From: Channallabes apus
Lineage: Eukaryota > Chordata > Actinopteri > Siluriformes > Clariidae
Direction: 5' to 3'
NCBI GenBank assembly: GCA_030522415.1
Contig: CM060112.1
Span: 12,165,001-12,229,000 of the forward strand
DNA: 64,000 nt
Position 1 is the stretch's first letter; every line of letters starts with the position of its first letter. Below are positions 11,301 through 23,985 of the stretch, piece after piece. A model generated the notes under the pieces. The model was not told the DNA's origin. It ran no database searches and saw nothing but the letters and a program-made list of their open reading frames with translations. Both the position numbers and the translations under genes were made by a program.

Positions 11301-13165
11301 AAAAAACACGTTCTACTAGGACAATCAAATACTGTCCATTTTATTGATTAATTTCTTGATAATGCATTATTTGAAGGTAGCATCTATAACGGATTAATAT
11401 GCACTGCATACACTTTTTAGAATCCATCATCATCATCATCATCTACACTGCGCATCCTGTTTACGGCCACCATCGATCATAAAGCAATGCTGGATCATTT
11501 ACTGATGAGTCGTGCCAAAAACACACGAGATGATTTTGGAAGTTGGAAGCAAATGCATCTTTACATGGAAGCAAGAACCCCAACCATGAATACCATCAAA
11601 ACGTGAACAAGATACTCTATTGATGTCATTTTCTTCATATCTTAAACAGAGATGCGATGTGGTCCCAGACTTTTGTTCATAAAGTGAACTACGTCTGGGA
11701 ATGATTATTCCTGAAAATACAATTCCCAACACAGCTTCTTCTGTATAAAACCCATAATTCAGTCAAAATAACTGCCTTTAATACACTTAAATTAAAGTGT
11801 TCATTAAAATATAACATTTATAAAATGCTTGTGAAGCACTAGGTAAGAATAACTTGCTTGATATGAGTAAAAAAAAATAATAAACAAAGAGGCGTCTCTC
11901 AATCAGATAACTCTGCGATAACTAACGGCTGTTGTTTTGTCTTCCGTAAGACAAGGCCGAGTTAAACCTCAAAATCATCGTGTAAAAGTTCTCCATTGAG
12001 GCTTTATGCAATATTTCTGCGAAGCTAATAACGTTAAATAAAGGAACAGGCCTTTCCCATGTTAGTTTTTTATCATTTATAATTATCGGGTTAAAATAAC
12101 CTGTTGAGCAGGCAGCAACAGAGAGAAAGAGAGGGAGAACAAGAGAGGCTGTACTTGCACAAAAGGGTCAAAGGTGAACAAAATGGCTTGATGGAAAACC
12201 ATTATAAATAGAGAAAACCTTTTTTTTTTTTTTTTTTTTTAAACTCGGTTTTACTTGACTCTCTACCAATCAAGTACTTGGTTTGTTGGATTTCAATTTG
12301 TTTGTTGGAAAATCATCCCAAAAACACCAATTCTTATCGCAAGCACCACCAGCAGGGGCAGTTATGTGTAGGGCCGGGCTTTTTTTTTTTGCATGTTCAG
12401 AATCAGAATTACATAACCCTTTTTCATCAGTCATCAAATGACAGTGTGTGAGAACTGTCAAGTTCATTATATATCACTACCATCAGACAATGAACAAAAT
12501 CCCTTCATAATTCAGTCTGAGTGATTCAGACATTTATTTCACAAACGCTGCCAAAGTTCAGTAAATGGGCAGGAAACTACATGCAAGAAAGACAGACCAG
12601 TATTATTTTCCCAACATGAATTTTGTTGTGACTGTTTAAAAAAAAAGTGTCACTTTCAGGCAGACCGGGACAGACCGATGCAAGAAACGTCTCCATGGGG
12701 GGGAAAAAACAATAATCTGTGACTTGTGCTGATGCGCGCTCAGTCGCTTTTTTCTACACACAGACACTTTAACTGATCTGAACAACACACATGAAAACTC
12801 CAGTTTAATTTCATATTCACATCTGGATAACCATTCAGGAAAATCACTGCATCCCTGAGAACCCACTTCCACACATGTGAAAAAACACTCGGAATTTATT
12901 TGTCAATAGTGACTGCTGACAAATAACACGCCTGAGGAAAATCAGCCGTAAGCGAAACACACGACATTATGGTGAAAAGGGAAGTACAAAATAGAAAAAA
13001 ATAATAATAATAACAACGAAACCAGAGATGGCCTGGGTGCAACAGACGTCAAATGTTATTTCAGTTCTAAACTGTTGAACACTCGGTCTTTCACACATCC
13101 TCAGTGGTTATTCGCGTGTTTAAAGAAGGCGTAGTAACCAAAAACACACAGTCTGACCGTGGACT

Positions 13166-13188
13166 GTCTTCACGACTGTCGTGAAGAC
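13166..13188. other. perfect hairpin, 10-bp arms
   Basis: GTCTTCACGA, a 3-base loop CTG, then TCGTGAAGAC: a perfect inverted repeat in otherwise unremarkable intronic sequence. It may be a short cruciform or a chance palindrome. Confidence 0.6.
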
Positions 13189-13984
13189 TTGTGCTTGTGT
13201 GGTAAGTTAGAGTAAGAAGCTAGTAGTACTGTACATATGTTAACATACTCAGCTGGCCAGTATTCAGCTGAAAAGACTGAGTAATACAATCTGGAGAGGG
13301 AAAAAACCCTCCCTTGTATTTTCACTACTCGTATTGTTGAACATGTCGATTGTTCTCTGTATTCACATTTGGAATATTACATTTCCTTACAAAGTTTTTC
13401 AGGTTCATTAGATAGCAAGAAAAAGAAAACCCACCAATTAAATTCTGCAGACAAATTTTTATTTGCCACCAAGTTCGAGTACATCATTGTACAGAATGTC
13501 TTGCATGCTTTAACACTAAAGTAACTCGGAGCCCAGGTGCACAAAGCAAGCTCCAGGAAGACTAAGTTGGCCACGGCTGGAGTGAAAAAACCTCTTGCAC
13601 AGACACCAGACCTCAACCACACTGAAAGATAGGCGTGCCGATTCGCGAAGATAGATTTTGTTACAATTCAAAACAAAACAATACATTCTGAAGCTACTTA
13701 TTTACTCCTACCAGAGAGGACGCTGTGCTGCCCAGCAGTGTGTGAGGGGTTTGGAGTGCACCACCTGCACGATTACCACCTCAAATGATAACGTATAATA
13801 ATAAAAAATTTTATTTTGGATTATGTACAGAGATGCATAATTGCCACATAATGGAATAACAATACATCGCTGAATCCATTTTTCTCTCATCTCTACTGAA
13901 CAACTTTTAAATGAACTGAATCGCCTCCTCATTCAATATCAGCACCTGACTTTATATAATCTTGTAGCTGAATGATCCCCCAAA

Positions 13985-14135
13985 ACCGTGCCCGAGAATC
14001 TGATGGAAAGCCTTCGCAGAAGAGTGGAGCTTATTATCAGAGCAGAGAAGGTAATTAATCTGGAATCAAAAGTTCAACAAGCACAAGTGATCTCATCAGG
14101 TGTCCACAAACTTTATATGGTCCACGTTTAAGGGG
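13985..14135 (+). pseudogene. Tc1-like transposase 3' fragment
   Basis: The sequence keeps the end of a Tc1-like transposase reading frame (ESLRRRVEL-like, from GAAAGCCTTCGCAGAAGAGT) followed by a 3' untranslated part and GGTGTCCACAAACTTT, which resembles the terminal repeat of that family. The 5' part is missing. Fragments of the same family are at 25215-25400 (minus) and 30548-30765 (plus). Confidence 0.65.
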
Positions 14136-14142
14136 ACAGGTA

Positions 14143-14541
14143 GTCCCCGACTTACGATCGAGTTCCGTTGCGGGAGCACGTTCGCAAGTCTGATTTGTTT
14201 TTAAGTCTGAGTGTTACACGCCTTTGACACGAATATACAATGTAAAGCATACCAATCCACTGGACTAAATCTCCAGGCTTGAAACCGGTGAAGCCGACTC
14301 ATTTCTCCCGCACCTCTCATACGCACACATACAATATAATGGACTTTGGACATTTATACATTCACTTACACAAAAAGTTGAAAATATTGTATACAATTAT
14401 AAATATTTGTATCTTCAGCACTGTAGTGTCTCTTCTTTGTACAATACATGTGAACCCATTTCTGTAATTGAACCGGAAGTAGACCCGCGGTCCGTTCGTA
14501 TCTGCGAAAATTCATAACTCAAATGTTCGTAAGTCGGGGAC
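14143..14541. mobile_element. miniature inverted-repeat element, copy 2, TA target
   Basis: The ends GTCCCCGACTTACGA and TCGTAAGTCGGGGAC are inverted repeats flanked by TA on both sides (14141-14142 and 14542-14543). A TA target fits the Tc1/mariner superfamily. The interior carries no transposase. Copy 1 of the family is at 10104-10532. It lies directly next to the Tc1 fragment ending near 14135. Confidence 0.85.
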
Positions 14542-16399
14542 TACATGTAGCTAGTAAGCAGCAATGACTGCTAAATCATTTTGTCGAGGGTACAAAACAT
14601 ACTGTACTACATGATCACTTGTTTATTTAGCTCTTAGTCTGTAGCAACGCACTAAACTAGCCAATTCTCTCCACGTACTGTACATTTTAACATTACATAT
14701 GCTTAACGTCTTTGTAGCCTTGTCAGTTAGCAGACACATGAGGACTATAGTGGTGCTCTAGGGCTTGTGATTTACAACGCAGATGTTAAACAGGGACCGG
14801 ATTCTCAAACCACTTTCCCTCCGCGTTACTTATTCCGAGATCATCCTGCATCATCTCCATCGCTTATTAAATAGTCTCCTGGGATGACGAGACGTCTTAA
14901 TGTCTTCAACAAATGTACTGCTTTGGTTACAGAAGGACAAACAAGATGACTTGTCTTGAAGCGGACCATTAAAAAGAATCACAACACCAGTCGAGACAAA
15001 TGTTCATGCTCCAAGTTAAGTGGTTTAAAAAAAATAATCATCTGCGATGTGGTTTACGTTGCCAGTGAGCTGCCGTGTTCCTTCAACGTAGGGATAGGAA
15101 ATGGAAAGCAGGCACATCTCCACGACCAGATACATCCTCTCTGAGGAGTCCGAAGGTTCGAGAACATCTGGACAGTCTGCGTGTCTGACACGTTGTGGCC
15201 TTAAAACCTTCGCACACAAGAGCCGTCCAAGAGCGTTTCCACGACTGAGCTACTACACAAACAAACCCACAGCTTACACATGCTTCAAATATTATCCCTA
15301 TTTTTCTTCCATCAGTTCCGACATGTCGTGTCGCTCTCTGACAGAAATGTTCCACAGGTGGTTTTCACACCTCGTCAATGGAGGAAAAAAAGATCTTCCT
15401 ATAAGGCATAATAACTTCTCATGAAACTGTCATGCAACTACTTAATTGGTTAATAAAATACTATTAGGTATTCACAAATAAATGTTCTTTACATGCCCTT
15501 AAGGAGCTTCGTTTCCATTACAGCTTCACTCTGGATGTGTCCAAAACTCGGGCAGGACACGTCAATGCTCCGTTGTTTTAAGTTTCCATTCTAAGAATCA
15601 TGATTCCTGTATATCTGTGGACGTAAACACTGCAATTTTAAAGCTGTAAACAAGCGCTGAGGTAAACAAGCATCCTGGGAGACTTTTAAATGACAGACAA
15701 ACAGGCTTGGATGTGCAAAAATTTGCAATGCACTTCTAATAAAATATTATAAAATATCATCATCATCATCATCATCAGTTCCGGAGAAAATAATAGTTGC
15801 AGCCACAATCCTACCACTAGGAAAGAGGGGGGGGGGGGACACAGATCTGTTCGGTCCAACCTGAGCGTGTGCTGACATTCTGCTGTAATTGGTTGCGTCC
15901 AACCTCAGAGCTGGAAAGTAAACACCAATGATGGTAATTACCAGTAACACTATCGTGATTGACAGGCACAAAATGACAAGCGCTCTGTTTACACGCGGTA
16001 CTGAGCGACCGCGGGAGAAAGCGAGAGCACCTACAGAAGCGTGTTATTAGCCTACAGCTCACGCCAAAGGTGATTACCGAGCCACGGGTTTTAGCGGAAT
16101 TACGAGTTGCCATGAGAAAATTACTACCTAGATCTGACAGACGCCCTCATCCTAGTATTCCCGAGGCTTAATGACGATCCGGTAAAAACCTCTTATGGCC
16201 AGCTCATGTTCCTTCTTGTGGCTTTTACCCTCTGCCAGATGTTTTTCCACAGCAGCCAAAACTCATCATTCTTGCATGGCAGTGCTGTTCCCCTTCCCGT
16301 CATCGCTGCTCATTCAACAGAATTCCCTCTTACTCTACTGAGCACTTTACTCAGACTTCACCTCAACAAGGCTGAAGTGAAACCTAAATATTTTTGCAA

Positions 16400-16400
16400 G

Positions 16401-16429
<29 letters not shown>
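16400..16429. repeat. poly(A) run
   Basis: About 30 consecutive A on the plus strand. It may be the tail of a retroposon, but no recognisable element body lies upstream. Confidence 0.9.
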
Positions 16430-16432
<3 letters not shown>

Positions 16433-16829
16433 GCCCCCTAGCCTATGAAATGATCTCAACTTAAAGATCCCATGTGTGTTTATTTACACTTCAGCTGAAA
16501 TACTGTAGGTGTCAGGGCTGAGCAATATCTTATTTCCCGAATATAAACAAACGCAGATGCGGGCAGTAACCGTCACCCGATGGCGTGTGGAAGGACACCA
16601 ATCCTCATGACAAACTCAAGACTTCATTCTTTACTCCTTAAGCGTGTACAGTAATCTCAATATTTATAAACTCAATATTCAGTGACAACCAGAAGATTTT
16701 ATTCTGAATCTCAGTCCTTTTAAAAACTTTTTTTTTTTTTTTTTATAAACTCCATGCCAGCTTCTACGACTATATTCATCCTGAGAGTCGGTTTTTGTTG
16801 TTATTCAATGTTTAATTATTATTTTTTTT

Positions 16830-16960
16830 AATCCGAGTTTTAAAAAGCGTCAACAGAATAAAAAAAGTTCCTCACAGGAGTAAAATAATTACCGTCAAAT
16901 AAAATATGTTTGATTGACAGTCAGAATTTACATGATAAGCACAGTTTAAAATTTTCTCTT
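16830..16960 (-). pseudogene. LINE C-terminal fragment (zinc-knuckle end)
   Basis: On the minus strand the reading KLCLSCKF and SIKHILFDGNYFTP recalls the C-terminal Cys/His cluster of jockey/I-type LINE ORF2 proteins. The better copy at 40335-40560 shows CSSCKTLLSVKHILFDCNSF. It is strongly decayed with stops in frame. Confidence 0.5.
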
Positions 16961-16966
16961 GACAGT

Positions 16967-16983
16967 AGGGGGGGGGGGGGGGG
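16967..16983. repeat. G homopolymer
   Basis: A run of about 17 G. Similar but shorter runs occur at about 15826 and 31297. They could form G-quadruplex-like structure, and base count in such runs is often unreliable in assemblies. Confidence 0.8.
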
Positions 16984-18911
16984 AGTGTGAAATCTTGCAT
17001 AAATGACTTGATCCCAACGATTATTGAAAGGTATTAAAATGTATGTTTTGTTCCAACATCAGGATGCTTCATGTAGATTGTTATTTTTTGTACATTGATC
17101 CCATTCTGTCTGCCATTTATTTTTGATGTATACAAAATACATCAAGGTACAGAGCATTTCTGTCTCGTGTCCAGATTTCTGTACAGCAGCTTCGTAACAA
17201 TCTCCGGTGCTCTGTCACACCCACATCAATGCAGAAAAGTCTGTTAATTAAAAAATAAAAAAATAATAAATGTGCAGGGCGGGGCAGCGGGTGCTTCAGG
17301 GATATAATTGAGAACAGATGTGTTAGACAGTCTAAAGATTCCTAAAATGAAGAATACGGATTAATAAACTCTTTAGATTCGTACTTGGGTCTTTAGAAAA
17401 AATAAATAAATCCAACTATGATAATTGTGAAGACTGGACCGCAATCTTTAGCTTGTAGAGCGGCGGACACACCTTGGAAGTTAGTGACGTAAGACATGCA
17501 AAGATCTAAAGTTCTTTCATGTTAACTCTCTTGTTTTTATCTTGTATAACAACATTGTATACGCCACCAAGCACACTCCAGTTGTGCTCATAAAAACAAA
17601 CTGAAATCAAGATGCATGAAAGAGTCTAATTAAATTAAATTCAATTAAAATATAAAAACTTTTTCCCCCTGCAGCATACTTTAAATGAGCTTTTCGCAGC
17701 AGCGCTGGATGTCTTATGGGGGTTTTGAACCAGCAACCATGACTCACGTGTCCGATAAGAAACACATTAATGGAATTTGGGGTCTACAGGAAATGTGCAT
17801 CAACACTGCTGCTGATACTAACTAGGTCTAAGATAAAAAAAAAAAAAGAAATATTTAATATGATCCTGCGATATAAACCAACTTGACTTCATGTATTCAG
17901 AACCACAGCACCAGCTTTAATTTCCCTAGAAGAAATATGACTGGACACTGTATCGCTGACTGTGGTGTCCTGCAGTGTGTGTGTGTGCGCGCGCTTCGGG
18001 AAAGCTTTCACACACTCACATACACACCCACGGGCGTGGACACATTCAAACAGACTCTGAGTCAACTCGAGATTTGGTCCAAGAGCAAGACTGGGATGAA
18101 AACAAATCTGTTTGCACATGAGTATCAGGTGTGCTGGACTGGAGTTCAATGTGCACACAGACACACACACAAATAAAAAGAGCAGAGCTGTAATGAAAAA
18201 ATATTCAGAGAAGTAAGGCAAAGCAATAATGCTTTACACAGAGGGGTGAAAGTGTTTTAAGTTATTTCTAATAAGCAAAAATATAACAGCGTCCTGAAAT
18301 CCACTCGTCCTTTCAAATCATGTCCTTCACAATGAAAGATGAGGAGGGACACATTCTGAGCTTGACATCCACACAGCACAGACAAAAATCCTAACAGACA
18401 AAAATCAAGGCTTTGTTTCCATGGAGTCCACTTTTATTACGCTACTTGGAAATTTGTGTTAGGTGTTGTGATTGTGAAATACACCAGTGATACTAGACGG
18501 AACGTCATTTAAAAAAAAAATACTTCATCTTTAAAAAATTTATTAAAAAAAAAAAGCCACAAACCTTTTTTTTTTTGTTGTTGTTTTTACTGTTTTCTTA
18601 TTTCTTTAACAAGTTAGAGTACAGTAGGTTGCAGTGCTCCCCCAAAGTCTGTTCAGAATCAGAATCGGGTTTTATTCGCCAAGTACACAAGGAATTTGGT
18701 TCTGGCTCTCAGAGTACAGACAAACCTAACACTGTACAAGTATTTACACAGTAATTACACAACATTTTGCTTGTGATTAAATAAGACAAAATAAAGGTGG
18801 GAGGATCCTGAATACGTGCAGTATAGTGTACATAAAGGGATTGTAAAGTAGGGCAAGTAGCCCTGTGTGCATTATAGGGTAGTGCCAAAAAAAACAAAGT
18901 ACAAAGTACAG

Positions 18912-19125
18912 AGGAACCTTGGATTACGACCATAATCCGTTCCAGAAGAGGGCTCAAATTCCAAAACACTCGTAAACAAAATCAAATTTTCCCATAAGAG
19001 ATAAGGGAAACTCAAATTATTCGTTCCACAGCCTAAAAAATAGATACATAAAAATAACACAAAATATTAACTAAAAATAAAACAAATTAACCTGCGCTTT
19101 ACCTTTAAAAAAAAGTAAAAATGAA
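18912..19125. repeat. GAACCTTGGATTACG repeat, copy 1
   Basis: Begins GAGGAACCTTGGATTACGAC and runs through AACACTCGTAAACAAAATC, ATTATTCGTTCCACA and AAATTAACCTGCGCTTTACC. Copies 2 and 3 at about 25590-25790 and 32680-32870 share the same order of motifs in the same orientation. It is inserted in the 3' part of the LINE at 18655-21480. No inverted ends are obvious, so its class is unassigned. Confidence 0.8.
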
Positions 19126-19482
19126 TCCAGACAGATAAGCGCCTGCCAGAAGGGAGGAGGTGAAAGAGGTTGTGTCCTGGGTGTGAGGGGTCTGTGGAGA
19201 TTTTTACCTGCCCGTTTCCTGGTTCTTGTAAAGTCATGGAGAAGGGGCAGGGGAGCTCCAATTATTATTTTTTTTCAGCTGTTTTTACTGTTTTCTGCAG
19301 TCTGTTTCTATCCTGTTTTGTGGCTGCTCCAAACCAGACCGTGATAGATGAGCACAAGACAGACTCAATGACTGCAGTGTAGAACTGTTTCAACAGCTCC
19401 TGAGGCAGACCGTACTTCCTCTGCTGGGCTTTTTTTGAGAATGGAGTTACTGTTGAGTTCCTATTCCAGGTCATGGGAAATG

Positions 19483-20043
19483 CTAGTTCCCAAAAACCTG
19501 AAAGACTCCACGGTTGACACAGGATTGTCGGATATTGTAAGGGGGAGTAGTGTCCACGGTCATCTCCACAGTTTTGAGCGTGTTCAGCTCCAGGATGTTT
19601 TGACTGCACCAGAGCACCAGGCGTTCCACCTCCTGTATATATGCAGACTCGTCACCATCTTGGAGGAGTCCAATGAGCATAGTGTCGTCTGCAAATTTCA
19701 GAAGTTTGACAGCTGGGTCTTTGGATGTGTAGTCGTTAGTGTACAGGGAGAATAGCAGAGGGGAGAGGACACATCCTTGCGGAGCACCAGTGCTGACTAT
19801 TTGTGTGCTAGAAGTAACTCCTCCCAGCCTTACCTGCCGTTTCCTGGAAGCTGGTGACCCCCTGGTATATGGCAGGGGTACAGTAAGCTGTAGGAGTTTA
19901 GAGCAAAGGATTATCGTATTAAAAGCCAAGCTAAAGTCGACACACAATTCTTGCATAGGATCCTGGGCAGTCGAGATGTTTGAGGATGTTGTGCAACCCC
20001 ATGTTAACTGCATCATCCACTGACCTGTTTGCTCTGTATGCAA
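19483..20043 (-). pseudogene. LINE reverse transcriptase palm domain fragment
   Basis: A 186-codon open frame containing TGAPQGCVLSPLLFSLYTND and LKFADDTMLIGLL. These are RT motif B and the catalytic FADD box, so both catalytic aspartates of motif C are kept. It continues with ERLVLWCSQNILELNTLKT. The protein is truncated by frameshifts on both sides: the upstream block is in the frame at 20099-20290 and the downstream thumb in the frame at 19265-19609. It belongs to the LINE at 18655-21480. Confidence 0.88.
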
Positions 20044-20497
20044 ACTGAAGGGGATCGAACAGCTGCTCTTTGATGTTCCTTAGGTAGGCCAATACAAGTC
20101 ATTCAAAACACTTCATGACCACAGATGTTCGAGCTATATGCCTGTAGTCATTCAGACCTGTGATGGAGGGTTTCTTGGGGACCAGGATGATGGTGGATTG
20201 TTTGAAGCACAATGAGACTTCACACAGCTGGAGAGATCTGTTGAATATATGTGTGAAGATCGGAGCCAGATGGTCAGCACATGTTTTCAAACAGGAGGGG
20301 GAGACACCATCTCGGCCAGGTGCTTTCCAGCTTTTCAGTGTAGCATCTTTTAGCCACCCTCATCTCCTTTATAAGTGTGTTCCTGGCCTGATTATACATG
20401 GCTCTGTCGGCACTCCTGTAGGCTTCTTCCTTAGCCTGATGAAGGTGTTCCAGTCTGGCTGTGAACCATGGCTTGTTGTTATTAAAAACTGATGTAA

Positions 20498-21234
20498 GGC
20501 TACGTTTACACTGCCAGGTAAATGTGACCCAATTCCGATTTTTTGCTCATATGTGACACATATCGGATATGTTCTATGTCCGTGTAAACAGGAAAAAAAA
20601 ACGCATGCATTCCGATATTTCGAGATCGGTTTCAGGCCTCCTTGGAAATAAATCGGATATAAATCAGATATGTGCTAATGTGATTGTCATGTAAACAGAC
20701 AGATCGGATTTCCTGAGGCATTGTGTTCTGTACGTCATTAAAACTGCGACTTCTTCGCGGTTTAATGACGTAATGTTATTCTCCGGTGGAAGCGCGTGTT
20801 GAATTACAACATCGCAGGTGACATGGAAAAGGAAAAGAACAACGCCCCCCCCACTCCAACACACACACGCCTTGTGTTAATGCTTATTTGGGATAAATAA
20901 CATTAAATCAGTATTTGATGAATAAAGCATATGTGCAGGCTGCAATTATGCCGTTTATTTTCTCCTCCTCCGTTTTAAAACCATGGTGACGTTTCGCGAA
21001 CTTTGCATATATCGCAGAGCGTTAAGCATATTTCACTTTCTTCTATCTTGGCTACTGTGAAGCGCAAGAACATCCCTTTAAGTATGCGCAATGTTTCAGA
21101 TGGTATGGCAAGTGTAAACAAGTGAATCGGATATGAGTCATAGTTAAAAGAACGTGTAAACAGACAGTCAAAAAAATCAGATATAGGCAACAAATCGGAA
21201 TTAAGCATCGAGACCTGGCAGTGTAAACGTAGCC
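20498..21234. mobile_element. PIF/Harbinger-like non-autonomous element
   Basis: Perfect terminal inverted repeats GGCTACGTTTACACTGCCAGG and its reverse complement bound 737 bp, with a TAA triplet on each side (20495-20497 and 21235-21237). A 3-bp TAA target is typical of PIF/Harbinger. The interior repeats ATCGGATAT-like motifs and has no transposase. It interrupts the linker of the minus-strand LINE, whose sequence resumes on each side, so it is younger than the LINE. Confidence 0.85.
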
Positions 21235-21845
21235 TAAGATGTCAAAGTGTCAGTCAGCTCATCCAGATCGTCAGTTGCAGTTTTGAAAACACTCCAGTCG
21301 GTGCAGACAAGCAGTCTTGTGGTTCTTGCTTTGCTACACTGGTCCATTTCTTCATTGTTTTGACCACAGGCTTGGCAATTTTAAGTTTCTGCCTGTAGGT
21401 TGGAATAAAATGAACCAAGCAGAGTTTGTTACCTCTTCAGTTGAAATAGGTGTCAGTGCTGAGGAACAACTACTCTTATACAGTATGAGGTCACATTAGA
21501 GGAAGAATCAAATTGGCTTGTTTAACAGAAAAAGGAAACAAAACCAGGATATGCATCTTTGCAATTTTTTTTTGTTTCAAACTTGAATATCCAGATGTGA
21601 CCATAATCGTTAAATCTAGGCTGAAAACCTGTGTGTTTAGTCTGACGTTTCAATAAGCACCTCTTCCCTCACTTAAAGGTGACAATCTAGTGGTTCATGG
21701 CTGAAGAGAGTTCTGGAAAAGTTAAACTCCTGCTGCAATCATAAAGCCACCTGTCCTGTGCTCAACCCAGGGGTCAAGTCCAGACACCGCCGGGCTGCCA
21801 CTGTTGGACCTTTCAGCAATATCCATCACCCCAAAGTGTTCAAGT

Positions 21846-22782
21846 TAGGGGCGGGCGATATACCGGTATACACGGTTAACCGGTAGAAATTTGTCAACCG
21901 GTAGAGATTTTGGTCTATCGTCTTAATCGCGGTTGAGATCACGTGACGTTGCACGTTACGTAACCATGCAATACACATTCACTTCTATGGGAAGCCAAAC
22001 ACATCTAAAGTGGGACGAAACCGTGGCACCCGATTGAGCCGGCGTGGGCAGACCAAATTTCCAGACCCGGTGGTTCACACAGCGCGGACCAACTTGAGCA
22101 GAACGATGCTGATAGAAATAGACCGCGCCGACCATCCAAATACATTTTACCCCGCTGGGATGCGCACGTACAAACCAGGCATGGCAAGGCGGAAACAATA
22201 TTAAACAGTCCTGACATTTTAAATACAAACAGGGAGTTGCGCAGGTTTGTGATTCGAGCCGCGCTGCGCGATCTACTGGGCTGCGCAAATAAACCAGATC
22301 ACCAGCTGTCCACTGGGCCACACAGATATTTGGTTCAAACGGGTGTGAAAACAATAAAAAGGTGAGCACACAAAATCCTTATCAACTGTTTATTCCCCTT
22401 TATTCACAAAAACAAACTGAAACTCTAGAGCAGGAAGTGCGCATGCACCTTTTTGCCCTTCTACAGCAAGCCCCGAGGGGATAAAAACCTCACACACACA
22501 TATGCACCTCACGAGCACCTGTGCATCTAACATTAGCACAATATAACAAAATCAAATTAAGTTTGTTACACATCCAATCGAATATGGCCAAAGTAAAAAA
22601 ATTCTGCAAACCTCAGCAATTCCCAGTCTAAATAAAATTACATTATGTAAAACAGTTTCTTTGTGTTTGAATTTTTATTTATATATTTTCAGATACAAAT
22701 TGCTATATTGTGATATATATCGTTATCGAGGTAGAAAATTGCTTCTACCGTGATAGAAGATTTTGGTTATCGCCCACCCCTA
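21846..22782. mobile_element. hAT non-autonomous element with exact target duplication
   Basis: The ends TAGGGGCGGGCGATA and TATCGCCCACCCCTA are inverted repeats. The 8-bp duplication GTTCAAGT is exact at 21838-21845 and 22783-22790. Internal segments (22110-22190 and 22560-22782) are close copies of parts of the BED-finger hAT piece at 8170-8809. The element is therefore a deletion derivative of that family, lacking the transposase. Confidence 0.93.
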
Positions 22783-22820
22783 GTTCAAGTACTAACAGAG
22801 GATGTACACAAAAGATAAAA

Positions 22821-23985
22821 GTACACCCCTCACATTTCAGCAACCACATTATTACTGTACATGTTCTCAAGGGACAATACTATAGAACTGTAAATTGGAT
22901 ATACTTTAGAGTAGTGCAACTTGTAGAGCAATACAGGTTTACTGTCCTCCAACAATGACACAACATACAGTTATTTAGACAATAAAGTCAGTGAACGAAC
23001 AACGACGAACGAACGACGAGTACATCCTAAGCGAACATGTCAAAACTGTGTCCAAGTTGTCCTGGCCTTAATCCTCCTGGGTGTGCAATTCACCAGAGCT
23101 GCGCATGTTGTTACCGGGATCCTCGTCCACTCCTCCATAATGATATAGCTGCTGCTGGATATAAGACACATGACACTTCACCACCTTCCGCTTGAGGATG
23201 CCCCACAGGTGCTAAATATGGTTCAGGTCTGGAGACGTACTCGGCCACGAGCATGATAAAGAGGACATGTGTCTTTGAACGGTTAAAGATGTACTACAGC
23301 TGTTATCACTTGGTGTGTACTCACTTTTTGACAATTTCAGTATGTTAAGTAGCTATGTTAAGTTATTTTCAGAGGACAGTAAATCTGTACTGTTATACAA
23401 GCTGTAGACCATTCTAAAATATATCAAAGTTTCATTTCTATAGTATTGTTTCTTGAGAAGATATTAGGATATTAAGATATTACTGCACAATATATCGAAA
23501 AATGATTGTTATCGCGATAATGGTATATGCAATATCTGTATCACAAAGAGTTGCGATAAATTAAATCGATGAGTGTATGGTTACATGTAAATAAAAAGTA
23601 ATGTTTGAAAGTAATTCATATTGTGTTGGCAGGTTTATAGTAACAGCAAACCAGAAGTCAGAATATCTGCTGAGGGTTTTAAGTCATTCATAGTTTTGAA
23701 GTCTAAATATTTGCAACTTCCTTGACATATCGTTTCTTTTTAGCCTGAATTAGATTTAATTACAACAGACAAATATCTATTACCTGTTTATTTTAGTATG
23801 ATCATTACATATATAAATGATTTTTTTTTTAAATAGCCAATAATAATAAATGCATTTCTCTAGGGAAACGTTATATCGCAAGAAATATTGTTATTGCAAT
23901 ACTCAACAACATATCGTATATTTTCCTAATATCGTGCAGCCCTAGAAGATATACTTAAATGTTTGCTGAATTTAGAGGGGTGTAC
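22821..23985 (-). mobile_element. decayed Tc1-like element with nested hAT
   Basis: Long inverted ends pair across the element: GTACACCCCTCACATTTCAG on the left with CTGAATTTAGAGGGGTGTAC on the right. Inner TIR parts around 22880-22955 pair with 23368-23445. Between them, the minus strand at about 23045-23235 encodes a Tc1 transposase C-terminus (IMEEWTRIPVTTCAALVN followed by PRRIKA). Stops interrupt it. The right TIR is split by an hAT element at 23465-23944. Confidence 0.82.
23465..23944. mobile_element. short hAT element, derivative of the 26566 family
   Basis: The right end is ATCGTGCAGCCCTA and the left end a decayed match (TACTGCACAATATATCGAA). It is flanked by exact GAAGATAT copies at 23457-23464 and 23945-23952. 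The body is nearly the reverse complement of 26566-26980, so it is a deletion derivative inserted in the opposite orientation. It interrupts the TIR of a Tc1-like relic. Confidence 0.85.

Larger units (their letters stand above)
18655..21480 (-). mobile_element. LINE remnant, minus strand, split by two later insertions
   Basis: A non-LTR retrotransposon of the L2/CR1/Rex-like group. On the minus strand the linker before the reverse transcriptase shows NNKPWFTARLEHLHQAKEEA (20400-20497 region). RT motifs follow: PKKPSITGLNDYRHIA, then GAPQGCVLSPLLFSLY, FADDTMLIGLLQDGDE, and the thumb QFYTAVIESVLCSSITVWFG. The 3' untranslated end finishes near 18655 with TTCTGATTCTG. Frames are broken repeatedly. 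A Harbinger-like element (20498-21234) and a dispersed repeat (18912-19125) interrupt it. The 5' endonuclease part is missing or unrecognisable beyond about 21480. Confidence 0.88.

Noticed and set aside
19739..20023. Plus-strand 94-codon frame
   Set aside because: Antisense to the LINE reverse transcriptase at 19483-20043.
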